Notes under the pieces: generated by a model | The model's database searches: none | The model's input: the letters and a program-made list of their open reading frames with translations, nothing else | What the model was told of the DNA's origin: nothing | Shown here: in pieces, positions 23,560 to 31,996 of the stretch | How the letters are laid out: each line of letters begins with the position of its first letter | How positions within the stretch are numbered: the first letter of the stretch is position 1 | Position numbers and translations under genes: made by a program | Assembly (NCBI GenBank): GCA_900540895.1 | Contig: UQHV01000022.1 | Coordinates: 1 to 35,529, forward strand | Length of the DNA stretch: 35,529 nucleotides | Direction: 5' to 3' | Origin: an uncultured Collinsella sp. | Lineage (GTDB): Bacteria; Actinomycetota; Coriobacteriia; Coriobacteriales; Coriobacteriaceae

Positions 23560-24921
23560 ATGCTGCGCAGGAAAATAGCGGCAGAGCTGGAGCGTTGGCT
23601 GAAGTCTTCCGAGCAAAAGGCCTTGTTCATTACGGGTTCTCGCCAGATTGGCAAAAGCTATTCGATTCGCGCATTTGGCAAAGCCAACCATGCAACCTAC
23701 ATCGAGCTTAACCTCATGGAAAACCGCCAGGCAAAAGATGCTCTTCTCGAGGCGCGGGATGCCGATGATTTCATCAGCAGGGTGACGCTTCTTTCGGGAA
23801 AGTCGATTGCACCAGGCAAAACGCTTGTGTTTATCGATGAGGTCCAGGAGGCCCCCGACATCATGACGATGGCAAAGTTCCTTGTTGAGGACGGGAGGTG
23901 CCGCTGGGCGTTTTCGGGGTCAATGCTCGGGACTCAGTTCAAGGGCGTCAGGTCCTATCCCGTGGGGTATGTTCACGAGCTTAGGATGTTCCCGCTCGAT
24001 TTTGAGGAGTTTTGCTGGGCAATCGGGGTGAGCGAGGGGGCTCGCCAAACGATACGTGACGCGTGTATCAGCGAGAGGCCCGTTCCTGATTACATTCATG
24101 ACGCGATGATGGCAAACTTCAGGACCTATACCGTTGTCGGGGGAATGCCTGAGGTCGTGCAGCGTTTCCTTGACACGCAGGGCGACCTTGCCTCTGTTCG
24201 TCAGCTACAGTCAGAGCTCAACGAACAGTACCGGCGGGATATCTCCAAGTATGCAAGCGGGCGAGCCCTTCAGGTGCAGAGCATCTACGATCAGCTCCCT
24301 ATTATGCTCGAGGGCGAAAACAAGCGCTTCGTGCTCAATTCCATTGACCCTAAGGCGCACTACGAGAAGTATCAGCGAGATTTTGTATGGCTTGTCGATG
24401 CCGGCGTTGCTCTCAAAGCCGATATCGTAACCGAGCCAAAATCGCCCCTGCTCAAGACGGCACGGCCATCGCAGTTCAAGCTATATCAATCGGATACGGG
24501 CATGTTGATGGCGCGCTACCCCGTTGGAGTCGCCCAAGCGGCGTATCTTGATAGCAAGGAGCCCAATCTGGGCGGCATTTACGAAAACGTGGTGGCCCAG
24601 CAGCTGGCTGCCCAAAATCGCCAGCTTTACTACTATCAGACAAAAAAGCGCGGTGAAGTGGACTTTGTGGTCGATGGACCGGATGGGACAGCTGTTCCGA
24701 TCGAGGTTAAATCGGGCTCCTATTACCACGCGCACGCTGCACTCGGTCATGTGCTTGATACGGCTGAATATGGCGTAAGGCTCGGGATTGTTTTCTCGAG
24801 AGGCAACGTTGAGCGCAACGGAGCGGTTCTCTATTTGCCGCTATATGCGACCTGGGCCCTTTCGGATGTTTTGGGCGACTCCTGTGCCGAGGGGATAAAG
24901 TTGGAGGTCAAGCCGGTCTAG
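23560..24921 (+). CDS. AAA (AAA_14) ATPase with C-terminal DUF4143 domain
   Basis: 453 residues from ATG 23560, with GAGGGGAG upstream; the frame is open from 23539. The P-loop is GSRQIGKS (26-33) and Walker B LVFIDE (89-94), followed by the sensor stretch WAFSGSMLG. The C-terminal DUF4143 part ends in a nuclease-like core GEVDFVV...PIEVKSG, with Asp368, Glu382 and Lys384 matching a PD-(D/E)xK pattern. Such ATPases are widespread in gut bacteria and often repeated in a genome; no function is established for most. The tandem sites upstream suggest autoregulation or DNA binding. It is convergent with the phosphatase gene. Confidence 0.85.
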   Translation: MLRRKIAAELERWLKSSEQKALFITGSRQIGKSYSIRAFGKANHATYIELNLMENRQAKDALLEARDADDFISRVTLLSGKSIAPGKTLVFIDEVQEAPDIMTMAKFLVEDGRCRWAFSGSMLGTQFKGVRSYPVGYVHELRMFPLDFEEFCWAIGVSEGARQTIRDACISERPVPDYIHDAMMANFRTYTVVGGMPEVVQRFLDTQGDLASVRQLQSELNEQYRRDISKYASGRALQVQSIYDQLPIMLEGENKRFVLNSIDPKAHYEKYQRDFVWLVDAGVALKADIVTEPKSPLLKTARPSQFKLYQSDTGMLMARYPVGVAQAAYLDSKEPNLGGIYENVVAQQLAAQNRQLYYYQTKKRGEVDFVVDGPDGTAVPIEVKSGSYYHAHAALGHVLDTAEYGVRLGIVFSRGNVERNGAVLYLPLYATWALSDVLGDSCAEGIKLEVKPV

Positions 24922-24923
24922 GG

Positions 24924-24942
24924 CCAGTCCCTTTGTCACATT
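24924..24942. repeat. Palindromic intergenic repeat, half copy (copy 3)
   Basis: CCAGTCCCTTTGTCACATT matches the right arm of the family seen at 1408 and 27319. The left arm is missing, its place being taken by the end of the ATPase gene. Confidence 0.75.
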
Positions 24943-24945
24943 CAT

Positions 24946-25009
24946 GAGCGTGGGCAATCTCCCGTTTAGAGCGCCGTTTCGCGCTCAAAGTGGGAGATTG
25001 TCCACGCTC
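24946..25009. terminator. Long hairpin between convergent genes
   Basis: GAGCGTGGGCAATCTCCC (24946-24963) pairs with GGGAGATTGTCCACGCTC (24992-25009) with one G-T position. A nested GAGCGC/GCGCTC stem lies inside. It lies between the convergent ATPase and phosphatase genes, so it could terminate both, although there is no strong T run on either side. Confidence 0.6.
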
Positions 25010-25055
25010 AATTTATGCCGAGGGCGCGGTTAGCATGGTTCGTGCGCCCACGAAC

Positions 25056-25502
25056 CTACAGCTGCTCGAGCATGGCGGTGCAACCGGCGAGCACATCGCG
25101 GTAGGTGGCATCGAAATTGCCGGTGTACCAGGGATCGGCCACGTCGCCGGGGCGATCGGTCCAATCGAGCAAGCGCGTAATCTTGACGTCGGGGTCGTCG
25201 CCAAAAATGCGACGCAGGCCGCGCGCGTTCTCAGCATCCATATATACAATGTGGTCCCAGTCGCCATACTCCGCGCGACGCACCTGGCGGGCACGGTGCG
25301 CGACGACGGGAATCCCGACTTCGCGCAGCTTGGCGACCGTGCCATGATGCGGCGGGTTGCCAATCTCCTCGGTCGAGGTCGCAGCGGAATCGATGACAAA
25401 TTCGCCCTCGCGCCCGGCGCGGCGCACCAACTCGGTAAACACCGACTCAGCCAACGTCGAGCGACAGATGTTGCCATGGCAGATAAAAAGAACGCGTTGC
25501 AC
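25056..25502 (-). CDS. Low-molecular-weight protein tyrosine phosphatase
   Basis: 148 residues, normal for the family. The phosphate-binding loop CHGNICRS gives nucleophile Cys8 and Arg14, with Ser15 following. The general acid is Asp123 in VADPWYTG. MDAEN (88-92) is the usual mid-protein motif. It dephosphorylates phosphotyrosine in the cytoplasm; in Gram-positive bacteria, partners are often BY-kinases of polysaccharide export, or arginine phosphate in related enzymes. The Ile in the loop position that discriminates substrates (CxGNIC) favours tyrosine. GAAAGGAAA lies before the ATG. No kinase gene is nearby. Confidence 0.92.
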   Translation of the reverse strand: MQRVLFICHGNICRSTLAESVFTELVRRAGREGEFVIDSAATSTEEIGNPPHHGTVAKLREVGIPVVAHRARQVRRAEYGDWDHIVYMDAENARGLRRIFGDDPDVKITRLLDWTDRPGDVADPWYTGNFDATYRDVLAGCTAMLEQL

Positions 25503-25810
25503 AGGGTTTCCTTTCTAGACAGGGCCGTACGGCCTGCGGTGGCACTGTAACACAGCCCTTTCCAATGAAGCCAACTGCGCAGAGTGGAGGATGACGCAGC
25601 TCACGCCCACCGTCTGATGTAAAGCGGGCAAAAACGTTTTCCACGAAGACAGGGGTGCTCAAGATTTCATGTGTTCCAGATACATGAAATCGAAGAAAAA
25701 CGTGTATCTGAAATACACGAAATTGCACTGCTGAAGCTTCCAGGCGGATAAACACTACTCGTATGGGACGGTTTTCACCGGTTGCTCGCCACCTTGGGCT
25801 ATGTTCGCTC
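25503..25810. other. 308-base spacer with an inverted pair of palindromes
   Basis: No gene is visible. GATTTCATGT (25663-25672) and ACATGAAATC (25682-25691) form a perfect palindrome with a 9-base centre. A related palindrome CGTGTAT...ATACACG (25701-25719) is an inverted, diverged copy of the same site. The two stand side by side, like the double palindromes before the second ATPase, but with no gene of that type attached. The rest of the spacer shows nothing recognisable. Confidence 0.65.
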
Positions 25811-27073
25811 CTATGCCTGCATCCGGGGCTGTGCTGATTGACGCTTGCGCTCCCAGCGAGCCAACTTAATCGTCACCAGTGTGAGGGCCCAGGCCACAAG
25901 CGAGAACGCGGCGCCCACTGCGCCCACGTACGCAATGCCAATGCTGCTTACCACGGCGCCGCCCACTGCGGTGCCAAACGAAATGCCGATATTAAATGCC
26001 ATGGGCTCAACCGAACTTGCGAGTACCATCGACTTGGGATGGCGGCTGCGTGCCACGTCCATAAAGTGCGTGATGCACGACACCGAGAACAGGTACATGA
26101 GTAGCGCCAAGCTAAAGACAAAGACCAGCGCGAGCGGCATGGTGCCGCCCACAGCAAACAGCCCGAGTAACGCCGCGGCCTGCAGCACAAACGTCACAAG
26201 CAGTGCCTTCATGCCAAAGCGCGCGTCGATCCATCCGCCCAGGATGTTCGAGATCAGGCAGAACACGCCGTAGGCCATAAGCGTGGTACTGGCTTCGACC
26301 GTGCCCATGCCCAGCACCTGCTCAAGATAAGGCGTCACGTAGCCGTAGAACACATAGACCGAGCCCACGCCAAACAAGAAGATGAGCATGCCGGTGATGA
26401 TGCTCGGCTCGCGTAGCGGCCCCGCCTGCTCGCGGAAGGTGGCGGGCTCATCGGTCTGCCCGGCGCGAGGCATAAACGCCACGAGCGCTCCGCAGATCAG
26501 AACGGCAAAGGTCAGCGTGCCGTACATGGCTACGTGCCAATCGAGCGTGTCGGCTACAAACTTGCCGATCGAAGTGACAAAGACCATTGCCACGGAAAAC
26601 GCACCATATACCACCGAGATGGCAAGCGAAGTTTGCTGCGGGGACAGAAGCTCAGGAATGTACGTCACGCCCACGGCGAGCAGCGCACCCGAGACAGAGC
26701 CCAGGACAATGCGCGAGGCGAACAGCACTTGAAAGTTGGGCGCCAACGCCATGACTAGGTTGCCGAGCACAAAGACGATGCTGTAGCACACGAGCAGCTG
26801 GTAGCGGCGGAAGCGCCCCGTGCTGAGCGCAAGTACCGGCGTGGCGATAGCGTAGACGAGCGCGAATACGCTGATGAGCTGGCCTGCGGTGGCAAGCGAT
26901 ATGCCGAGCTCCGTCGCCAGGTCGCTCTCGATGCCGATGACCACGAACTCGGAGCAGCCGAGCGAGAATCCCAACAGCACGAGCAGCGCCAGGCAGAGCT
27001 TGGTGCGCGCGGGGGAGAGCGCGGCGGCGGTTGGCTTACTTTTAGGCGTGGTTGCGGCGGTCAAGGTTGTCAC
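25811..27073 (-). CDS. MFS transporter, DHA1 (AraJ/sugar-efflux-like) type
   Basis: About 420 residues with twelve hydrophobic segments. The first segment ends in EFVVIGIESDLATELGIS, the typical start of the AraJ/YdhP/SotB group of DHA1 drug or sugar exporters. The loop 2-3 motif is reduced (STGRFRRYQ), and VLGSVSGALLAVGVTYIPELL in the fifth segment resembles the antiporter motif C region. The start is uncertain: GTG 27073 with GGAG beside it is used here, while TTG 27112 would add 13 residues. Substrate is unknown. It is monocistronic and faces away from the palindrome cluster that precedes the second ATPase. Confidence 0.85.
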   Translation of the reverse strand: MTTLTAATTPKSKPTAAALSPARTKLCLALLVLLGFSLGCSEFVVIGIESDLATELGISLATAGQLISVFALVYAIATPVLALSTGRFRRYQLLVCYSIVFVLGNLVMALAPNFQVLFASRIVLGSVSGALLAVGVTYIPELLSPQQTSLAISVVYGAFSVAMVFVTSIGKFVADTLDWHVAMYGTLTFAVLICGALVAFMPRAGQTDEPATFREQAGPLREPSIITGMLIFLFGVGSVYVFYGYVTPYLEQVLGMGTVEASTTLMAYGVFCLISNILGGWIDARFGMKALLVTFVLQAAALLGLFAVGGTMPLALVFVFSLALLMYLFSVSCITHFMDVARSRHPKSMVLASSVEPMAFNIGISFGTAVGGAVVSSIGIAYVGAVGAAFSLVAWALTLVTIKLARWERKRQSAQPRMQA

Positions 27074-27122
27074 TCCAATGTCGCATGAATAAGCTGAATT
27101 CAGTCCCTGCAACTCTACCAGA

Positions 27123-27152
27123 ATGTGTCAGGTGCCCGCCCCCTTTGTCGCA
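27123..27152. repeat. Palindromic intergenic repeat, diverged copy 4
   Basis: ATGTGTCAGGTGCCCGCCC followed by CCTTTGTCGCA retains the two ends of the family, with several changes in the left arm. Confidence 0.55.
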
Positions 27153-27318
27153 GGCTGCGCTTGCCTGTATAGTCGCAATGCAGGCGAAGATGGTCTCAGG
27201 TACATCGCGGGCGACAGGAGATCCCGTGGGCATGCACACGACAAAGGTTGCAGTGGGCGAGGGCAAGTTTGCGCTCGAGGAGGCCCTCGAGGCCCCCTCC
27301 ATTCGCGTTGCCCTCGCG

Positions 27319-27349
27319 ATGTGACAAAGGGACAGTCCTTTTGTCACAT
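27319..27349. repeat. Palindromic intergenic repeat, copy 5
   Basis: ATGTGACAAAGGGACAG and TCCTTTTGTCACAT form the cleanest copy of the family. It lies directly before the double palindrome of the second ATPase. Between 27153 and 27318 a 48-codon open frame (27178-27324) is present but has no support as a gene. Confidence 0.85.
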
Positions 27350-27355
27350 TCCATT

Positions 27356-27429
27356 CCTTAGAAACTTGCAAATTCTGCAAGTTTCTAAGGTAACATCTTA
27401 TAAACTTGCAAAAAATGCAAGTTTATAAG
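27356..27429 (+). promoter_or_regulatory. Two tandem palindromes upstream of the second AAA/DUF4143 ATPase
   Basis: CCTTAGAAACTTGCA (27356-27370) and its perfect complement (27376-27390) flank AATTC. CTTATAAACTTGCA (27397-27410) and its perfect complement (27416-27429) flank AAAAA. The shared core is AACTTGCA-N5-TGCAAGTT and the centres are 40 bases apart, close to four helical turns. The block ends 33 bases before the start codon, the expected place for an operator. Confidence 0.85.
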
Positions 27430-27462
27430 GTTTCATGTCTGGTCGGGCGCTAGGGAGACTCT

Positions 27463-28779
27463 ATGGATATCGTTCGCCGAAGCCGTTATCTTGATCGACT
27501 CATTGCTTTTCAGGATACCGACCTCATCAAAATCGTGACGGGCATACGCCGTTGTGGCAAATCAACGTTATTGGACATGATGAGGGACTATCTGGCGCAA
27601 CAGGGGGTGCCAGCCGAGCGTTTGCTGACCTTTAAGATGGAATCTCTAGAGTACGCGGGAATTACGGATTATCTGACGTTTTATCGTATGGTTCGGGAGC
27701 GCATCGACGGCATCGATCATCCCTACCTGTTCTTTGACGAGCTCCAGAATGTCGAAGGTTGGGAAAAGGCAGTCAACTCGCTCCGAGTGGATTTGCCGTG
27801 CGATATCTATGTCACGGGCTCCAATGCCTTTTTGCTATCGAGCGAGCTCGCAACGCTTATCTCGGGCCGATATGTCGAGGTCAAGATGCAGCCTCTCACG
27901 TTTAGCGAATATCTTGATTTTCGCTCGATTGATGCGGTCGCCGCTGAAGGGCTTGGTGAGAGGGTCGAACTTGTTTCCAAGACGGGCGATCGCCTTAATT
28001 CAAATACCGTGCTTGAGCAGTACATAACTTATGGCGGCATGCCGTTGCTGGCCCATAATGAGCCGAGACGTGAGCTGTGCCGCGACTATATCCGTAGCCT
28101 CTACCAGACGATCGTCGCGCGCGATATCCTGTCGCGTGCGACGCGTAGGGGTCGCGGAGCTATCACCAAGCGCGATGTTCTCGAGCGGCTCTGTGCGTAT
28201 CTGGCAGACAACATCTCAAACCAAACCTCGGTCAACAAAATCGTAGGGACGCTCAACGAATCGGCGGGCGGTAAGACCAACGCATCGACGGTGTCGGCAT
28301 ATATTGACGCTCTGGAAGAGACGTACCTGTTTACCAAGGTAAAAAGGTATGACATCAAGGGGCGGGAGCTTCTTAAGACAGGCGGTAAATATTACATAGC
28401 TGATACGGGAATTCGCAGCTATCTTGACGGATATAGAGGTAGCGATAGCGGAAGGATGCTCGAGAACGTTATCTACAACCAGCTTGTATTTGAAGGATAC
28501 GAAGTGTTTTGCGGCCATCTGCGCGCGGGGGAAATCGACTTTGTCGCAATCGGCGAGGGATCGGACCGCAAATATATCCAGGTTACCGAACGGATCGATG
28601 CCGAGGCGACGAGAGAACGCGAGCTGCGACCGCTCAAGCTAAGCACGCTAGGAAAAATTCCTGATTCGTATGAGAAGATCCTGATTGTCAGGGATGGCGA
28701 CCATCCAACGGACATCGATGGCATCAGAATCGTGGGGGCAGTCGACTTCTTGTTGAGAAATAAGATTACCCGCGGCTAA
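27463..28779 (+). CDS. AAA (AAA_14) ATPase with C-terminal DUF4143 domain, second copy
   Basis: 438 residues; GGGAGA precedes the ATG. P-loop GIRRCGKS (27-34), Walker B YLFFDELQ (88-95), sensor VTGSNAFLLSSELATLISGRYVEVKMQPLTF. The DUF4143 half follows. Its nuclease-like core reads GEIDFVA...YIQVTERI, so Asp359 is kept but the Glu and Lys of the ExK pair are Gln373 and Thr375, which suggests that any nuclease activity is lost. It shares only architecture with the first ATPase; the two come from different branches of the family. The function is unknown. Confidence 0.86.
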   Translation: MDIVRRSRYLDRLIAFQDTDLIKIVTGIRRCGKSTLLDMMRDYLAQQGVPAERLLTFKMESLEYAGITDYLTFYRMVRERIDGIDHPYLFFDELQNVEGWEKAVNSLRVDLPCDIYVTGSNAFLLSSELATLISGRYVEVKMQPLTFSEYLDFRSIDAVAAEGLGERVELVSKTGDRLNSNTVLEQYITYGGMPLLAHNEPRRELCRDYIRSLYQTIVARDILSRATRRGRGAITKRDVLERLCAYLADNISNQTSVNKIVGTLNESAGGKTNASTVSAYIDALEETYLFTKVKRYDIKGRELLKTGGKYYIADTGIRSYLDGYRGSDSGRMLENVIYNQLVFEGYEVFCGHLRAGEIDFVAIGEGSDRKYIQVTERIDAEATRERELRPLKLSTLGKIPDSYEKILIVRDGDHPTDIDGIRIVGAVDFLLRNKITRG

Positions 28780-28799
28780 ACGCAAGCAGATTCGTTTCG

Positions 28800-28829
28800 A
28801 TGCGACAAAGGAGCAGCCCTTTTTCGCAT
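28800..28829. repeat. Palindromic intergenic repeat, copy 6
   Basis: ATGCGACAAAGGAGCAG and CCCTTTTTCGCAT, 21 bases past the ATPase stop. It shows paired changes (TGCG/CGCA at the ends) that keep base pairing. Confidence 0.75.
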
Positions 28830-28905
28830 TCCGTGCGAGCCCTCGTGCCGTCTGAGGGTATAAGGCTAGCAAGTGTTTATTTGCGAGGCCTAAGGGGCGC
28901 CCCGT

Positions 28906-29763
28906 ATGGATATCGATAACTTTGAATGGTGGTATAGCGAGGGCGAGGCTCCGGACGAGGGGTGGGACGAGCCCGCGTCGCGTGACGTGTCGAGCGACGA
29001 GGACGAGACCGGCAACGATGCCGCTGTCGAGCCTGATGCCGCCGAGCCCCTAACCTTTGAACAGGCCTGGGCCCAGGCCGAGGCCGACGAGGCTAAGGCC
29101 GATGCCACGGCCACACTCGGTGAGCCGGCCGACATGTCCATCTCGCCGGCCAAGACCCCGCAGCCGCGCCATAACATCGACCCCGGCAGCACGGCATCCT
29201 TCAGCATTCTCGACGTGCCCGCGCAAGGCGCCCAGGCGCCTGCGCCCACGCATCGCCCCGACCTGGCTCGCGAGGAAGACGCGGGCCGCCGCTCACCACT
29301 CGGCCCCATCCTCATCGCCTTCATGGCCGGCGTCATCGCTTGCTCGGCGATCGGAAATGTCTGGAGCCATGTGGAGCAACAGCGCAAAGATGCCGCCAAG
29401 GTCGAGATGTCTGTCGAGCAATCGCTCAGCCGCACGCGTTCGGTGCATGTGTCGGTCGAGGTCAAGGACGGCGCGACGTGGGACACCGCCCGCGGCGATA
29501 GTCAGATGCTCATCCACATCGTGGGCCGCACGCTCAGGGGGCAGGCGATTGACGAGTATCAATATGTCAACTCCGCTGGCGACGGCATCGAACTCAAGCC
29601 CGGCGACTACGAGCTCACGGTCGACGAGCCGCCCGTCGCCACCGATGGCACGCGCTTCCGCGCCTCAAAGCGCATGGTTCCCGTGAGCTTTAACTCGCAG
29701 GCGCCCGATACGGTCGACAGCACGCCGCAGGGCGGATTCGACCTTTACGCAATCGCTCAATAA
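28906..29763 (+). CDS. Unrecognised single-pass membrane protein with acidic N-terminal half
   Basis: 285 residues; AAGGGG lies about 14 bases before the ATG. Residues 1-75 are very acidic and rich in Ala and Glu, residues 76-130 are Pro/Ala-rich and probably disordered, and a single membrane segment follows at about 133-153 (GPILIAFMAGVIACSAIGNVW) after positive residues (RR129). The C-terminal 130 residues should therefore lie outside and have a beta-rich pattern (VHVSVEVKDG, MLIHIVGRTL, YELTVDEPP). This topology recalls small surface or cell-wall-associated proteins, but I do not recognise a family. It stands alone between an ATPase and an epimerase. Confidence 0.75.
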   Translation: MDIDNFEWWYSEGEAPDEGWDEPASRDVSSDEDETGNDAAVEPDAAEPLTFEQAWAQAEADEAKADATATLGEPADMSISPAKTPQPRHNIDPGSTASFSILDVPAQGAQAPAPTHRPDLAREEDAGRRSPLGPILIAFMAGVIACSAIGNVWSHVEQQRKDAAKVEMSVEQSLSRTRSVHVSVEVKDGATWDTARGDSQMLIHIVGRTLRGQAIDEYQYVNSAGDGIELKPGDYELTVDEPPVATDGTRFRASKRMVPVSFNSQAPDTVDSTPQGGFDLYAIAQ

Positions 29764-29842
29764 CTGCGCCTGCCGCTTCTCCTTGCCGCCAAGAGTGGCA
29801 CAATAGCCCTCGACACTATTGTTTACTTTTGGAGGAAGTAGC

Positions 29843-30736
29843 ATGTCCACCGTCACCACTATCAAGCGCGGCGGCCTCACCGCGGCCATCGATTCCATGG
29901 GAGCCCAGCTCACGAGCCTTGCCCTCGACGGCAACGAGTATCTGTGGCAGGGCGACCCGGCCTTTTGGGGCAAGCATGCGCCCATTCTGTTCCCCATCGT
30001 GGGCTCACTGCGCAACAACACGGCGACGTCTGCGGCTGGCACCTGCGAGATGCCGCGCCACGGACTCGCGCGCATCGTCGAGCACAAGCTGGTCGAGGTC
30101 TCGGAGGACGGCTCCTCGGTAACTTACGAGATCACCGATACGCCCGAGTCGCTCAAGGCTTTCCCCTTCCACTTTAAGCTCAACATGACCTATGCCCTGA
30201 CTGGTGATGCCACGCTTACCCAGACCTTTGCCGTCACCAACACCGGCGATGTAGAACTGCCGTTCTCGGTGGGAGGTCACCCTGCATTTAACGTGCCCGC
30301 TCCCGGTGCCGAGGACGAGACGTTCGAGGATTACGAGCTGGCATTTACCGAGGCTTGGACCAACGAGGCCCCCATCATCACGCCCGATGGTCTCATGACG
30401 TTCGAGGGCAGCTACAAGGCGCCCGATAACTCTGACGTGCTGCCCATCACGCACCGCAGCTTCGATAACGATGCCATCATGTTCACCGATACCCCGGGTT
30501 CCACGCTCACGCTGCGCGGCCGCAAGTCGGGCCACGGCGTCAAGATCGACTTTGAGGGCTTTAAGTACATCGGCGTGTGGTCTGCCGCCAACGACGCTCC
30601 GTTTGTGGCGCTCGAGCCCTGGACCGGTCACACCACCATGGACACCGAGGACGACGTCTTTGAGCACAAGGTCAACACCATCACGCTGGCGCCGGGCGAG
30701 ACGGACGTCCGCAGCTTTAGCGTCACTTTGCTCTAG
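29843..30736 (+). CDS. Aldose 1-epimerase family protein, LacX-like
   Basis: 297 residues from ATG 29843, with GGAGGAAG 4 bases upstream. Family motifs are present in order: FWGKHAPILFPIVGSLRN (40-57), PRHGLAR (71-77), the His-containing GGHPAFNVP (142-150), and ALEPWTGHTT near residue 263. These proteins interconvert alpha and beta anomers of hexoses, or hexose 6-phosphates in related groups. The LacX branch often lies near sugar-use genes, but none is adjacent here. A stem-loop and a strong terminator follow, so the gene seems monocistronic. Confidence 0.88.
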   Translation: MSTVTTIKRGGLTAAIDSMGAQLTSLALDGNEYLWQGDPAFWGKHAPILFPIVGSLRNNTATSAAGTCEMPRHGLARIVEHKLVEVSEDGSSVTYEITDTPESLKAFPFHFKLNMTYALTGDATLTQTFAVTNTGDVELPFSVGGHPAFNVPAPGAEDETFEDYELAFTEAWTNEAPIITPDGLMTFEGSYKAPDNSDVLPITHRSFDNDAIMFTDTPGSTLTLRGRKSGHGVKIDFEGFKYIGVWSAANDAPFVALEPWTGHTTMDTEDDVFEHKVNTITLAPGETDVRSFSVTLL

Positions 30737-30741
30737 AGGTT

Positions 30742-30763
30742 CCGCCGTTCTGACGAACGGCGG
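30742..30763 (+). terminator. Stem-loop just after the epimerase gene
   Basis: CCGCCGTTC and GAACGGCGG form a perfect 9-bp stem around TGAC, six bases past the stop. There is no T run, so it may stabilise the 3' end rather than terminate. Confidence 0.5.
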
Positions 30764-30807
30764 GCCGGTCGACGCTGCGCGACACCCAGAGCGACAATTT
30801 GTCATTC

Positions 30808-30850
30808 AAAAGGCACGGCATGACCAGAAGGTCTATGCCGTGCCTTTTTC
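30808..30850 (+). terminator. Strong Rho-independent terminator
   Basis: AAAAGGCACGGCAT (30808-30821) pairs with ATGCCGTGCCTTTT (30835-30848), with an inner GACC-AGAA-GGTC stem, and a T run follows. Symmetric A and T tracts mean it could work in both directions. Bases 30851-31060 hold the promoter region of the next operon; no promoter was clear enough to call. Confidence 0.88.
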
Positions 30851-31060
30851 ATGCCAACTTGTTCGCTCTGGGTGGCGCTCGCTGGCATTGTCAAAACATC
30901 GACGTCGCCGTTTCCGTCAAGGGTTTGGTGCATGGGGGACAGGTTGCTTTGCGCCAATCGTCCTCGTGTGTCTATTAATTTTTCGCGCACATGCCGCGCT
31001 GCTGGTTGCGGGCGTATATCCTGTCTTATTGTCAGTAAAGCAAAATAGGGAAGGCACTAG

Positions 31061-31987
31061 ATGCAATCTCGACAACAGCGCGACGCGCATCCGCAGCTGG
31101 TATGCAGCCGTCGCATCTTTTTGGGTAGCGCTCTCGCTGCGAGCGCTTCCGTCGTCGCCGGCGCGCTCGCCGGCTGTCAGCGCCCGTCCACGCTCAAGGT
31201 GGTTCAGCCCACGACGGGCGGCGGTCGCGACGACCTGTCCGATTCCGTGATCGGCAAGGACAAGATCCGCATTGGTATGGAGGCGGCCTACGCCCCGTAC
31301 AACTGGCAGGTTTCCGAAGCCAGTGAGTACACCATCCCCATCGACAACGTGCAGGGCGCCTATGCCGATGGCTACGACGTGCAGATCGCCAAGATCGTCT
31401 GCAAGGCCCTCGGCGGCGAGCCCGTTGCCGTCAAGCAGAGCTTTTCAGGCCTTATCGATTCGCTCAACAACGGCCAGATCGACCTCATCATCGCCGGTAT
31501 GAGCGCCACGCCCGAGCGCGAGGAGTCGGTCGGCTTTTCCGACCCGTACTTCATTGGCTACTTTGGCCTGTTCGTAAAAGAGGGTTCCCCCTACCAAAAC
31601 GCCACCAAGCTCAGCGACTTTAGCGGTGCCACGGTACTCGGCCAAAAGGACACCATGCTCGATACCGTCATCGACGAGATCCCGGGCGTTGTGCACAAGA
31701 ACCCGGTCGATTCGGTTCCCACGGTGTTCTCGAACCTGCTGCAGGGCACGTGCGATGCCGTGACCTACAACACCGAGAACGAGAAGGGCTATATGGCCCA
31801 AAATCCCGGTATCGTCCCCATCCATTTTGCCGAGGGCGAGGGCTTTAAGCAGGAGGTCGCGGCAAACGTCGGCTGCCGCAAGGGCTCGGACAAGCTGCTT
31901 AAACTCATCGACAAGACACTCAAGGGCATTAGCCAAGAGGAACGCGACCAAATGTGGGACGCGTGCCTCGATCGTCAGCCGGCATAG
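31061..31987 (+). CDS. Amino-acid ABC transporter substrate-binding lipoprotein with Tat-type signal
   Basis: 308 residues; GGGAAGG precedes the ATG. The signal has a twin-arginine motif SRRIFLG (16-22) and lipobox LAGC with Cys39, so it is likely exported folded and lipid-anchored outside. The mature part is a family 3 periplasmic-binding fold: IRIGMEAAYAPYNW, the GYDVQIAKIVCKALG domain and the hinge DLIIAGMSATPERE, which contains the arginine that usually binds the amino-acid carboxylate. VGFSDPYF follows. Such proteins bind single polar amino acids or dipeptide-like ligands. It is the first gene of a four-gene operon with permease, ATPase and an M20 peptidase. Confidence 0.92.
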   Translation: MQSRQQRDAHPQLVCSRRIFLGSALAASASVVAGALAGCQRPSTLKVVQPTTGGGRDDLSDSVIGKDKIRIGMEAAYAPYNWQVSEASEYTIPIDNVQGAYADGYDVQIAKIVCKALGGEPVAVKQSFSGLIDSLNNGQIDLIIAGMSATPEREESVGFSDPYFIGYFGLFVKEGSPYQNATKLSDFSGATVLGQKDTMLDTVIDEIPGVVHKNPVDSVPTVFSNLLQGTCDAVTYNTENEKGYMAQNPGIVPIHFAEGEGFKQEVAANVGCRKGSDKLLKLIDKTLKGISQEERDQMWDACLDRQPA

Positions 31988-31996
31988 GGAGGCAGC

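Noticed and set aside
27178..27324. 48-codon frame before the second ATPase
   Set aside because: No ribosome site, no recognisable domain, and it ends in one of the intergenic palindromes. It may be a gene remnant, but this cannot be supported.
30851..31048. 65-codon frame before the binding-protein gene
   Set aside because: No ribosome site or family resemblance; the region is more simply the operon promoter and leader.
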